Assembly (NCBI GenBank): GCA_015056865.1
Contig: SVFM01000008.1
Coordinates: 1-64,000, forward strand
DNA: 64,000 nucleotides
Source of the DNA: Lachnospiraceae bacterium
GTDB taxonomy: Bacteria > Bacillota > Clostridia > Lachnospirales > Lachnospiraceae
Reading direction: 5' to 3'
Positions 53,983 to 63,328 of the stretch are shown here, piece by piece. The notes under the pieces were generated by a model. The model did no database searches and had not been told where the DNA came from. It was given only the letters and a program-made list of their open reading frames with translations. How positions within the stretch are numbered: the first letter of the stretch is position 1; the number at the start of each line of letters is the position of its first letter. The translations under genes and the position numbers were made by a program.

Positions 53983-54840
53983 TTAATAAACTATAAGTCT
54001 TCCAATTCTTTCAAGCTGTTCTGGCGTAAGAGTTGGATCGATAATTGTAAATCCCCCATTTTCATTGCGTTCACAGCTAAACCCAGGAATATCTGCGTTG
54101 GGATCTTCAGCCCAAGCAATCTGTCCATCACAGTTAAATATCAATTCAAGATTTTTCTTATGTTCTTCACTCAAACTTGCATACGTGTCAGCCCCCACCA
54201 ATTCTTCAAGGCTTCTTTTCTCTTCTGCAGGAGCAGCCTCAATGATTATTGTGGTTTCTACAGATTGCTCGACAATCGGTGATTGCACCGGCTTTTCAAA
54301 TGACAATGCATCTGCCGGAATGATACTGCTATATGGATTGAAGCAATTTTCAGGGCGTTTGATACGATAGTATTCTACGTCATCAAATATGCCCTTGCCA
54401 TCTATAAGGACTTCATCGCCTGCTTCAACGCAGCCATCCACTCTTAATACACCTTCTGATGCATTTAAATCCGGATATATTTCGGAGTACGTTATGGCAT
54501 ACATAGTTACAGGCTCCATGTCCTCATATGTAATGAAAATTTCTTCATATTCTTTGGCTTCAGCTGTGTATGACCCAGAATTAATTTCTATTTTGAAGTT
54601 ACGATCTGTTGTTGTTTCGCTTTCTGTTTCAACAATGAGTTCCGTTGCAGCTTCTTTGTCCTCCACTTGCTCTGTTACGGATGTTTCAGGCTCTTTAACA
54701 ATGCTGCTCTCTACAACCTCAAGATTCTCTTTTTCGGACGTATCTAAATCTGCCATGCTACCACAACCGGATAGCAAACCAACTAGGATTAGATTGCCCA
54801 GTGTTACTTTAACGATATTTATTACCTTCTTGTTTCTCAT
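53983..54840 (-). CDS. Hypothetical lipoprotein
   Basis: Lipobox VGLLSGCGSMADLDTSEKENLEVVESS; Glu/Thr-rich linker. Confidence 0.75.
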   Translation of the reverse strand: MRNKKVINIVKVTLGNLILVGLLSGCGSMADLDTSEKENLEVVESSIVKEPETSVTEQVEDKEAATELIVETESETTTDRNFKIEINSGSYTAEAKEYEEIFITYEDMEPVTMYAITYSEIYPDLNASEGVLRVDGCVEAGDEVLIDGKGIFDDVEYYRIKRPENCFNPYSSIIPADALSFEKPVQSPIVEQSVETTIIIEAAPAEEKRSLEELVGADTYASLSEEHKKNLELIFNCDGQIAWAEDPNADIPGFSCERNENGGFTIIDPTLTPEQLERIGRLIVY

Positions 54841-54948
54841 AATGCTTACTCTCCTTTTTATAAAAATTACTTAGAACTGTGCCTTTGTAATTATATAGAG
54901 TAAGCAAAGTGCAAAAAGGTTGCACCTAAATTTAAAAATTTTAAAAAA

Positions 54949-56637
54949 TTATTTAACAGGCATATTATATCCCTGTCTCATTCCATCTCCTACGTCAAAG
55001 TATACCATGCTGACATAAATATTGCTAAACATCGAACCTTGAGGACGATCTCCGATCAGAAATATAGTACGTCCTGTTTTTTCATCCATTATCTTATCAT
55101 CTTCTATGACATTCCGATTTCTATCAATCGTACCCTGATCATTCATGTAAAATACACATTCAGATTCAATAGGCAAACCATCTTGTCTATTGCTGTTATC
55201 GTAATCATACATAGTCCAGCGAACCTGGTCAGTAAATGCGTATCCCTCCCAACGCCTTGGCTGGTCAATATATTCAACTAATGATACAGATCCTTCATAA
55301 CGTTCAAATTTCTGATAATTATAATAGCTGGTGATTTCTACATTGTTTATGATCTTTCCATCCTCTATATACATCTTAGTAACATAATAGATTTTATAGC
55401 AATCTTCATCACCGTCACTTGTTACTGTAATATCCGCTATTAAAAGCGTTGTCAGATCTCCTTGCGCTTTTCCATCTTTAAAGTATCCAAACGCCAATTC
55501 ATTATTATTAATTCCTATACCATAACCGGTATAATTTTTTTGAAAAATGAGATCCTCTCCATTATAGAAGCAATTAGTTAGTATCTCTTGATCTTCACCA
55601 TAAAATTTACGAAACGGCTCCTCTGTTTGATAAAAACGGATATTTTCAGTATCATTATCTGTCCATTGTTTAAACAAAGATTCCCATTCATCATCTAAAT
55701 CGGACAGCTGTTCATAATGACCAGCTTCGCATATATCAAGGGTTTGATCCAGCAGACTTTGAAAGTTCGAGGATATCTTTTCTCCTTCCGGCTCACTTAG
55801 ATTAACCGCAACACCACCAACCACTACTGCCCCTGCAGTCGTTCCAACTACGACCGTTGTTTTAACTGCCGCTGCTGACTTGGACCATAATGATTTTACT
55901 TTTGCAATAGTATTTTTCACGATCCCTGATATACTTCCATTCGTTGTTGATGTTCCGATTTCTATTGCCAATGTTGTGGCCATTGGCTTTAATACACAAG
56001 CCTGTACTTCTTTTCTGAAAAATAATAACATAAATGGTGCCATGCTGTAGAGTCTTGTCCCTTTCTTTTCATCCAATTCCACTACAGCCGCTTTAATTTT
56101 CGCCTTTGCCCTGTTCAGGTGTGATTTTACTGTGTTGACAGGTATTCCAAGTTCCTCTGCTATTTCATCTTGTTTCTGCTCGTTATAATAGAAACCGATC
56201 ACGCATAATCTCTGAATATCTGTTAAACCGTATATGATTTCCTTAACAAGCCTCTGTTTCTCCCTGTTTTGCAGTACTGTCTCAGGAATAAATTCTTCAT
56301 TGTCTGGAATATTGTCGAAAAAATCACCCGTTTCGTCATCTTTGTTGACGTATAATAATATATCTTTCTGTTTTCTCAGATACGCATAGCATTTACGATT
56401 TGCTATTGCGGCTGTCCAATTCAAAAAACCTTCTTTATTTTTTAATTGAACGATGCTTTTACTTACCTCTAAGTAAGTCTCCTGCAATACATCCATTGCC
56501 ATATCCTCATCTTTTACCACATGGATTACACATGTATGGAGGTATTTATACGAAAGGTTATAAATCTGATTAAAACTTTCTTTTTTACCATTAGAAAATG
56601 ATTCTACTGCATTTTGTAATTCAATATTTGTATCCAC
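54949..56637 (-). CDS. ECF-type sigma-70 factor fused to a TM helix and a large C-terminal domain
   Basis: Sigma2 VVKDEDMAMDVLQETYLEVSKSIVQLKNKEGFLNWTAAIANRKCYAYLRKQ; sigma4 LTDIQRLCVIGFYYNEQKQDEIAEELGIPVNTVKSHLNRAKAKIK; TM TTVVVGTTAGAVVVGGVAV. Confidence 0.9.
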   Translation of the reverse strand: MDTNIELQNAVESFSNGKKESFNQIYNLSYKYLHTCVIHVVKDEDMAMDVLQETYLEVSKSIVQLKNKEGFLNWTAAIANRKCYAYLRKQKDILLYVNKDDETGDFFDNIPDNEEFIPETVLQNREKQRLVKEIIYGLTDIQRLCVIGFYYNEQKQDEIAEELGIPVNTVKSHLNRAKAKIKAAVVELDEKKGTRLYSMAPFMLLFFRKEVQACVLKPMATTLAIEIGTSTTNGSISGIVKNTIAKVKSLWSKSAAAVKTTVVVGTTAGAVVVGGVAVNLSEPEGEKISSNFQSLLDQTLDICEAGHYEQLSDLDDEWESLFKQWTDNDTENIRFYQTEEPFRKFYGEDQEILTNCFYNGEDLIFQKNYTGYGIGINNNELAFGYFKDGKAQGDLTTLLIADITVTSDGDEDCYKIYYVTKMYIEDGKIINNVEITSYYNYQKFERYEGSVSLVEYIDQPRRWEGYAFTDQVRWTMYDYDNSNRQDGLPIESECVFYMNDQGTIDRNRNVIEDDKIMDEKTGRTIFLIGDRPQGSMFSNIYVSMVYFDVGDGMRQGYNMPVK

Positions 56638-56655
56638 AGTACAGCTCCTTTGTAC

Positions 56656-57354
56656 TTATAGTTTGTCTATCATATATGCTACCAGCCTGGCAGAATGTTT
56701 GGCGGCCTCTCTTTCAAATGTGGGGTAATCCATTTCAGCGCTGTCATCTGCCTTGTCGGAAATGGCCCGGATGATCACAAAAGGAATCTGATTCAAATGA
56801 GCAGCGTGTGCGATGGAAGCGCCTTCCATTTCTGCACAATCGGCCCCAAAATGATCAATGATAAACTGTTTGGATTCTTTGCTGGAGATGAACTGGTCTC
56901 CGCTGGCCACCCTGCCTGTGCGGACATGGATGTCGGGGTTTACCTTCAGGCAGCTTTCCAGAGCGATCTTGGCCATATGGGGATCGGCAGGAAACTCCCG
57001 CAGGCCCATCTGAGGCACTTCGCCCAGCTGATACCCGAAAATGGTCACATCCATATCATGATGAACTGCATCTGTGGAGATAAGGATATCTCCAATATCC
57101 AAATCTGCATTCAATGAACCTGCCACCCCTGTATTGATGATGTGGGTCACTTCAAATTTATCAATCAGGATCTGTGCGCAGAGAGCAGCGTTGACTTTGC
57201 CAATGCCACTTTTTACAATAACGACACTCGTGTCATGTAAAGTCCCCTGGTAGAAATCCATAGAGGCGCAGGAGGTAATCGCTGTTACCGTCATTTCCTG
57301 TTTGAGGGCGTCCACTTCCAGTTCCATGGCGCCGATAATACCAATCTTTTTCAT
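56656..57354 (-). CDS. mtnN: 5'-methylthioadenosine/S-adenosylhomocysteine nucleosidase
   Basis: KIGIIGAMELEVDALKQEM; INTGVAGSLNADLDIGDILISTDAVHHDMDVT. Confidence 0.96.
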   Translation of the reverse strand: MKKIGIIGAMELEVDALKQEMTVTAITSCASMDFYQGTLHDTSVVIVKSGIGKVNAALCAQILIDKFEVTHIINTGVAGSLNADLDIGDILISTDAVHHDMDVTIFGYQLGEVPQMGLREFPADPHMAKIALESCLKVNPDIHVRTGRVASGDQFISSKESKQFIIDHFGADCAEMEGASIAHAAHLNQIPFVIIRAISDKADDSAEMDYPTFEREAAKHSARLVAYMIDKL

Positions 57355-57374
57355 GAAATAATCTCCTTTTTATT

Positions 57375-57854
57375 TTAGTCCGGGTATACCAGCCTGTCCG
57401 GTGTAATGTGATACAGTACCCGGTTCAGGTAATGGTCTGCCAGATAGTTTGCCATGCCCAGATTCATGTCCAAGTAATTACCGCAGTCTTTGGCGCTGGC
57501 ACCGGGTACCTCTCCCTTGTAATCTCTAATAAATTCGTACATTTGGATCATCAGAGGTACAATATCCTGAGAGGTATAGTCTCCCGCCAGCAGCAGGTAA
57601 AAACCGGTTCGACAGCCCATAGGGCCAAAGTAAATGATTTTATCTCCGTAAGCCGGGTGATTGCGCAGAAAAGTGGCACCCAGATGTTCTATGGTGTGCA
57701 CTTCAGCGGTGTTCATGACCGGCTCTTCATTGGGGCTGGTCATGCGCAGATCAAAGGTAGTGATCATGCTATCACCCACAGGATCCTTGCGGGATACATA
57801 GATGCCGGGCTGTAATTTGATATGGTCGATGGTAAAACTTGTTATTTTCTTCAT
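57375..57854 (-). CDS. luxS: S-ribosylhomocysteine lyase
   Basis: FTIDHIKLQPGIYVSRKD; VHTIEHLGATFLRNHP; YFGPMGCRTGFYLLLAGDYTSQDI. Confidence 0.97.
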   Translation of the reverse strand: MKKITSFTIDHIKLQPGIYVSRKDPVGDSMITTFDLRMTSPNEEPVMNTAEVHTIEHLGATFLRNHPAYGDKIIYFGPMGCRTGFYLLLAGDYTSQDIVPLMIQMYEFIRDYKGEVPGASAKDCGNYLDMNLGMANYLADHYLNRVLYHITPDRLVYPD

Positions 57855-58033
57855 AATAATAGTACCTCATTTACGGTTATATGTGGTTAGCGAAGCGGTG
57901 GAGCTGAAATAGGCTGAGGAAAAAAGAAAAGGCCAAACTGCTTCACAGATCCTATTATAACTTGTTTTTGCGAATTTGGCCATAATTTTTTTACGTTATT
58001 GCGTAACCGTACATTTTGTGTTACAATTTTCTT

Positions 58034-59056
58034 ATAGAATTCCTCTGTGGAACGGAGGAACTATGAGATACAAAAAAACCTTAAAAGAACTTACCATCAA
58101 GGACAATTTCCTGTTTGGGGCGGTAATGAGCGATGAAGAAAATTGTCGCTGTCTTCTGGAATTGATTCTGGGCACATCTCTTTCACGGGTAAAAGTGAAT
58201 AAAGAAAAGAGCATCGTATATCATCCGGGATATAAAGGGATACGACTGGATGTCTACGCCGGGGACGAGAACAACACCCGTTATAACGTGGAGATGCAGA
58301 CCTTGCAAAAGCCGGCGTTGGGAAAACGGGCCCGCTATTACCACAGCCAGATTGATATGGAACTTTTGCAGGCTGGGGCAGATTATTCCGAATTACCGGA
58401 TACGTATGTGATCTTTATTTGTGACTTTGATCCTTTCGGTGCAGGAAAGTACGTCTACAGTTTCGAGAATAGTTGCCGGGAGGCTAAGGATGTAAAACTG
58501 CGGGAGGGAAGCAAGAGTATCTTCCTAAGTACCCGTGGAACCAATTTTCAGGAGGTATCCCAGCCTATGGTAAAGTTTCTGGACTATGTGGGAGCAAACC
58601 TAAAAAGCAGCACGGAAGATTTTGAAGATGCCTTTGTGGCAAGACTTCAGAGAAGCGTGCAGTCTGTCAAGGAAAGCAGAGAACTGGAGGAACGTTACAT
58701 GTTGTTTGAAGAAATGCTGAGAGATGAAAGAGCAGAAGGAAAAGCGGAAGGAAGAGCTAAAGGAAAAGCAGAAGCGGTTCTGGACATTCTGTTAGATATC
58801 CTGCAGGAGCTTGGTCCGGTATCTGCAGATCTGAAGGAAAAGATCTTGGCGCAGTCAGATGCGGAGATTCTTAGAAGCTGGGTCAAGGTAGCAATACGTG
58901 CACAGTCTGTGGAGCAATTCGAAAAAGATATCATGTCTTAATATTAAGTAAAGATTCGGATGTTTCCTGCGGGGTGTGCAAGACCTTGCAGGGGCGTCAT
59001 CTTATTATTCATGCCTGTTCAGGCAATCAATTATCAAAAAAGCAGAGGAATTCTAT
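58034..59056. repeat. Inverted repeat bracketing Rpn copy B (14/15)
   Basis: ATAGAATTCCTCTGT (58034-58048) and GCAGAGGAATTCTAT (59042-59056). Confidence 0.8.
58063..58941 (+). CDS. Rpn family nuclease/putative transposase, copy B
   Basis: Near-identical to copy A over most of its length (LKELTIKDNFLFGAVMSDEENCRCLLELILGTSLSRVKVNKEKSIVYHPGYKGIRLDVYAGDENNTRYNVEMQT). Confidence 0.92.
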   Translation: MRYKKTLKELTIKDNFLFGAVMSDEENCRCLLELILGTSLSRVKVNKEKSIVYHPGYKGIRLDVYAGDENNTRYNVEMQTLQKPALGKRARYYHSQIDMELLQAGADYSELPDTYVIFICDFDPFGAGKYVYSFENSCREAKDVKLREGSKSIFLSTRGTNFQEVSQPMVKFLDYVGANLKSSTEDFEDAFVARLQRSVQSVKESRELEERYMLFEEMLRDERAEGKAEGRAKGKAEAVLDILLDILQELGPVSADLKEKILAQSDAEILRSWVKVAIRAQSVEQFEKDIMS

Positions 59057-59249
59057 TATTGTATCTCGGGAGCGGCCGACGAAAATTGTTTTCTTATATC
59101 AAAAAACATATATGCATAGTGTATATTTGTATTGGAAACGCTATAACAGTTGATTTATAATTTAAGTAACCATGGTGGAAGCTACAATAAATAGCTCCGT
59201 GGTTTTGGCTTAATATCATAATTTGCAAGATGAGAAAAGAGGTAAGGCT

Positions 59250-60593
59250 ATGGTAAAGTGTGGATTTTATGAAGCCGACATTACAGGCCCTTTGGGATGT
59301 AACATGATTGGATACAACAAAAAAAGGGTGTCTGACGGTGTGCTGGAAAAGCTGTATGCAAAAGCATTTGCAGTGGATGTGGATGGCGTTTGCGGTATTG
59401 TGATCTCCATCGATGCGGAGTTTACACCCCAGAGTGTACATGACGTGGCGGTAGAAAGAATTACTGCGGCCACAGGGATTCCCTCAGATCGGATTTTGAT
59501 CAATGCAACCCATACGCATACAGGAGGCCCCTTGGGTGTTGGTGGCGGTGTATTCTACACTCCGGATCCGGAGTACAATGATATTTTGTGTCGGATCGTG
59601 GGAGACAGTGGTATTTTGGCTTATCAGCGTATGCAGCCCGCAGGAGCAAAAGTGGCAAGAAAAGATGTGTACGGCATATCCTTTATCCGTAATTACAAGA
59701 TGAAGGATGGCCGAATCTGGATGAATCCGGGCTGGCAGAATCCGGATGTAGTAGAGCCCTTCGGAGAGTTGGATCCGGAGCTTGCAGTCATGTTTATCTG
59801 CGATGAGCAGGATCGTCCCATGGGTGCGCTGGTAAACTATGCCTTGCATCATGACTGTGTTTCCAACAGGTACCATTGTACCAAATACTGTAGTGATTAT
59901 TCCGGTATCATGTCTAAGGAATTGAAAAAGACCTATGGACAGGATTTTGTTACGGTAATGATCAATGGCTGCTGCGGCAATATCAATCATTTTGATATCA
60001 GCAGAACCTTTGATGACTTTTTCGCTGATCCGCCCTACATCCGTATTGGACAGCGTCTGGCAGACGAGGTGCGTAGCCTTTATGAGGAGGCGAAACCTCT
60101 GGCAATCACTGCGGTGGATGGTAAAAAGGAGATTGTAGAGATTGAGAGAAGACAGGTGCCTGATGAGGAAGTGCAGATTTACAAAGATTTGATTAAAAAG
60201 TATCCTACCACAGAAGGTTTGCAGCACAGCTTCCTCGATCCCAATGGGGATGGATGGAGACGTAAACGAGCAGAGGCCATATTGAATTTTGTGCAAAGAC
60301 CCGATAAGTTACCCGTGGTAGCACAGGCTCTGCGGATTGGCGATTGCATGATGTATGCCGTAAGTGGCGAGGTATATTCAGAATTTGGACTTTATATGAA
60401 GAGGAACTCTCCTTGTGACTTCAATATGGTAGCTGAGATGGCTAACGGAGGCGAGTCCTGTTACATACCCACTCCTCAAGCTTTTGGAACAGAACTTTAT
60501 GAAGCCCAGATTCCCACCTCCAAACTGATCCCTCAGGGCGGATACATTATGGCAGACCATGCGTTAGAAATGGCAAGGGAACTGGTGAAATAA
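59250..60593 (+). CDS. Neutral/alkaline ceramidase-like N-terminal domain protein, paralog 1
   Basis: MVKCGFYEADITGPLGCNMIGYNKKR; INATHTHTGGPLGVGG; YALHHDCVSN; NGCCGNINHFD. Confidence 0.85.
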   Translation: MVKCGFYEADITGPLGCNMIGYNKKRVSDGVLEKLYAKAFAVDVDGVCGIVISIDAEFTPQSVHDVAVERITAATGIPSDRILINATHTHTGGPLGVGGGVFYTPDPEYNDILCRIVGDSGILAYQRMQPAGAKVARKDVYGISFIRNYKMKDGRIWMNPGWQNPDVVEPFGELDPELAVMFICDEQDRPMGALVNYALHHDCVSNRYHCTKYCSDYSGIMSKELKKTYGQDFVTVMINGCCGNINHFDISRTFDDFFADPPYIRIGQRLADEVRSLYEEAKPLAITAVDGKKEIVEIERRQVPDEEVQIYKDLIKKYPTTEGLQHSFLDPNGDGWRRKRAEAILNFVQRPDKLPVVAQALRIGDCMMYAVSGEVYSEFGLYMKRNSPCDFNMVAEMANGGESCYIPTPQAFGTELYEAQIPTSKLIPQGGYIMADHALEMARELVK

Positions 60594-60608
60594 GAAAGGG
60601 CAGACATC

Positions 60609-61952
60609 ATGGTAAAATGTGGATTTTATGAAGCAGATATTACGCCCCCTTTGGGATGTAATATGAGTGGCTATTTCAAGAGAAGAATTTCGACCGGGGT
60701 GCTGGAAAAACTCTATGCAAAAGCATTTGCAGTAGAAGCAGATGGGATTTGCGACATTGTGATCTCCATTGATTCGGAATTGGTACCCAAATCCATACAT
60801 GATGTAGCAGTGGAAAGAATTGCCCAGGCTACAGGGATTCCTTCCGACAGGGTACTGATCAATGCAACCCATTCCCATACAGGTGGAGCATTGGGTGATA
60901 AAGAAGACATGGTTTATACTCCGGATCCCATTTATAATAATGTTTTGGGTAGAATCGTGGGCGATTGCGGCATTCTGGCCTATCAGCGTCTGCAGCCGGC
61001 AGGGATTAAAGTGGCTAAGAAGGACGTGCACGGGATTTCTTTTATCCGCAATTATGTGATGAATAACGGCCAGGTGTTTATGAATCCCGGCTGGCAGAAT
61101 CCGGAGGTGAAGGAGCCTTTCGGAGAGTTGGATCCGGAGCTTGCAGTCATGTTTATCTGCGATGAGCAGGATCGTCCCATGGGAGCACTGGTAAATTACG
61201 CGCTGCATCATGACTGTGTTTCCAACTGGGAACATTGCACCAAGTATTGCAGTGACTATTCCGGCATCATGTCCAAGGAATTGAAAAAGACCTACGGACA
61301 GGATTTCGTCACAGTAATGGTCAATGGCTGTTGCGGTAACATCAATCACTTTGATATCAGCAGAACCTTTGATGACTTTTTTGCAGATCCGCCTTACATC
61401 CGCATCGGGCGGCGTCTGGCAGATGAAGTGCGTAGTCTTTATGAGGAGGCAAAGCCTCTGGCAATTACTGCAGTGGATGGAAAGAAAGAGATTGTAGAGA
61501 TCGAGAGAAGGCAGGTTCCCGAGGAAGAAGTTCAGATTTACAAAGATTTGATGATAAAGTATCCCACTACAGAAGGTCTGCAGTACAGTTTCCTTGATCC
61601 CAACGGGGACGGCTGGAGGCGCAAGCGTGCGGAATGGATATTGGAATTCGTGGAGGAGCCGGAGAAGTTGCCCATGGTGGTGCAAGCTTTGAAGATCGGT
61701 GATTGTATGATATATGCAGTGAGCGGCGAGGTTTATTCGGAATTTGGTCTTTATATGAAGAAGAATTCGCCTTGCGCCTTTAATATGGTTGCAGAGCTGG
61801 CCAACGGTGGTGATCCCTGTTACGTACCTACACCGCAGGCGTTTGGAACAGATCTTTACGAAGCCCAGATTCCTTCTTCCAAACTGATCCCTCAGGGCGG
61901 ATATATTATGGCAGACCATGCGTTAGAAATGGCAAGGGAACTGGTGAAATAA
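60609..61952 (+). CDS. Neutral/alkaline ceramidase-like protein, paralog 2
   Basis: MVKCGFYEADITPPLGCNMSGYFKRR; INATHSHTGGALG; close similarity to paralog 1. Confidence 0.85.
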   Translation: MVKCGFYEADITPPLGCNMSGYFKRRISTGVLEKLYAKAFAVEADGICDIVISIDSELVPKSIHDVAVERIAQATGIPSDRVLINATHSHTGGALGDKEDMVYTPDPIYNNVLGRIVGDCGILAYQRLQPAGIKVAKKDVHGISFIRNYVMNNGQVFMNPGWQNPEVKEPFGELDPELAVMFICDEQDRPMGALVNYALHHDCVSNWEHCTKYCSDYSGIMSKELKKTYGQDFVTVMVNGCCGNINHFDISRTFDDFFADPPYIRIGRRLADEVRSLYEEAKPLAITAVDGKKEIVEIERRQVPEEEVQIYKDLMIKYPTTEGLQYSFLDPNGDGWRRKRAEWILEFVEEPEKLPMVVQALKIGDCMIYAVSGEVYSEFGLYMKKNSPCAFNMVAELANGGDPCYVPTPQAFGTDLYEAQIPSSKLIPQGGYIMADHALEMARELVK

Positions 61953-61968
61953 AAAAGAGGAATACAGT

Positions 61969-63312
61969 ATGGTAAAATGTGGATTTTATGAAGCAGATAT
62001 TACTCCCCCTTTGGGATGTAATATGATTGGTTATTTCAAGAGAAGAATTTCAGACGGCGTGTTGGAAAAACTTTATGCAAAAGCATTTGCTGTGGATGTA
62101 GACGGAGTTTGTGGCATTGTGATTTCTATTGACGCTGAACAGGTGCCTCAGAGTGTGCATGATGTAGCTGTGGAAAGAATTACTGCGGCAACAGGAATTC
62201 CCTCCGACCGGATTTTGATCAATCCAACTCACACCCATACCGGAGGCCCTTTGGGTGATCACGGAAATGTGTATTATACGCCGGACCCCTATTACAATGA
62301 TATTTTGTGCAGGATCGTGGGAGACTGTGGCATTCTGGCTTATCAGCGTCTGCAACCTGCAGATGCCAAGGTGGCCAAGAAAGATGTGTACGGTATTTCC
62401 TTTATCCGCAATTATGTCATGAAAGACGGCAGAGTATTTACGAATCCTGGCTGGCAGAACTCGGAGATCAAGGAGCCCTTCGGGGAGTTGGATCCAGAGT
62501 TGGCGGTAATGTTTATTTGTGATGAGCAGGATCGTCCCATGGGTGCGCTGGTGAATTATGCGCTGCATCATGATTGTGTTTCCGACAGTAAGCACTGCAC
62601 CAAGTACTGTAGCGACTATTCAGGTATCATGTCCAAGGAGTTGAAAAAGACTTACGGACAGGATTTTGTTACAATAATGGTCAATGGATGTTGCGGTAAT
62701 ATCAACCATTTTGATGTGAGCAAAAGTTTTGCAGACTTTTTTGCAGATCCCCCCTATATTCGCATCGGAAAACGGTTGGCGGATGAGGTGCGTAGCCTTT
62801 ATGATGAGGCAAAGCCTCTGGCAATTTCCGTGGTGGATGGCAAAAAGGATATCATAGAAATAGAAAGAAGACAGGTTTCTCCGGAGGAAGTGCAGGAATA
62901 TAAAGACTTAATTAAGAAATATCCTTCTATGGAGGGGCTGTATTACAGTGTTCATGATCCCCACGGAGAGGGCTGGAAACGTAAGCGTGCAGATAATGTA
63001 TTAAAGTTTGTGGAGAAGCCGGATAAGCTGCCTATGGCAGTGCAGGCGTTGCGAATCGGGGATTGTATGCTGTATGCGGTAAGCGGCCAGTTGTATTCCG
63101 AGTTCGGCCTTCATATGAAGAAGAATTCTCCTTCTGCCTTTAATATGGTTGCAATGATGGCCAACGGCGGTGACCCCAATTACATACCTACACTTCAGGC
63201 ATTTGAAATGGACCTTTATGAGGTACAGGTTCCTACCTCCAGCCTGATTCCTCAAGCTGGATATATGATAGCAGATCATGCGTTGGAGTTGGCTAAGGAA
63301 CTGGTAAAATAA
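61969..63312 (+). CDS. Neutral/alkaline ceramidase-like protein, paralog 3
   Basis: MVKCGFYEADITPPLGCNMIGYFKRR; INPTHTHTGGPLGDHG. Confidence 0.85.
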   Translation: MVKCGFYEADITPPLGCNMIGYFKRRISDGVLEKLYAKAFAVDVDGVCGIVISIDAEQVPQSVHDVAVERITAATGIPSDRILINPTHTHTGGPLGDHGNVYYTPDPYYNDILCRIVGDCGILAYQRLQPADAKVAKKDVYGISFIRNYVMKDGRVFTNPGWQNSEIKEPFGELDPELAVMFICDEQDRPMGALVNYALHHDCVSDSKHCTKYCSDYSGIMSKELKKTYGQDFVTIMVNGCCGNINHFDVSKSFADFFADPPYIRIGKRLADEVRSLYDEAKPLAISVVDGKKDIIEIERRQVSPEEVQEYKDLIKKYPSMEGLYYSVHDPHGEGWKRKRADNVLKFVEKPDKLPMAVQALRIGDCMLYAVSGQLYSEFGLHMKKNSPSAFNMVAMMANGGDPNYIPTLQAFEMDLYEVQVPTSSLIPQAGYMIADHALELAKELVK

Positions 63313-63328
63313 GAAAGGTAATAAAATC

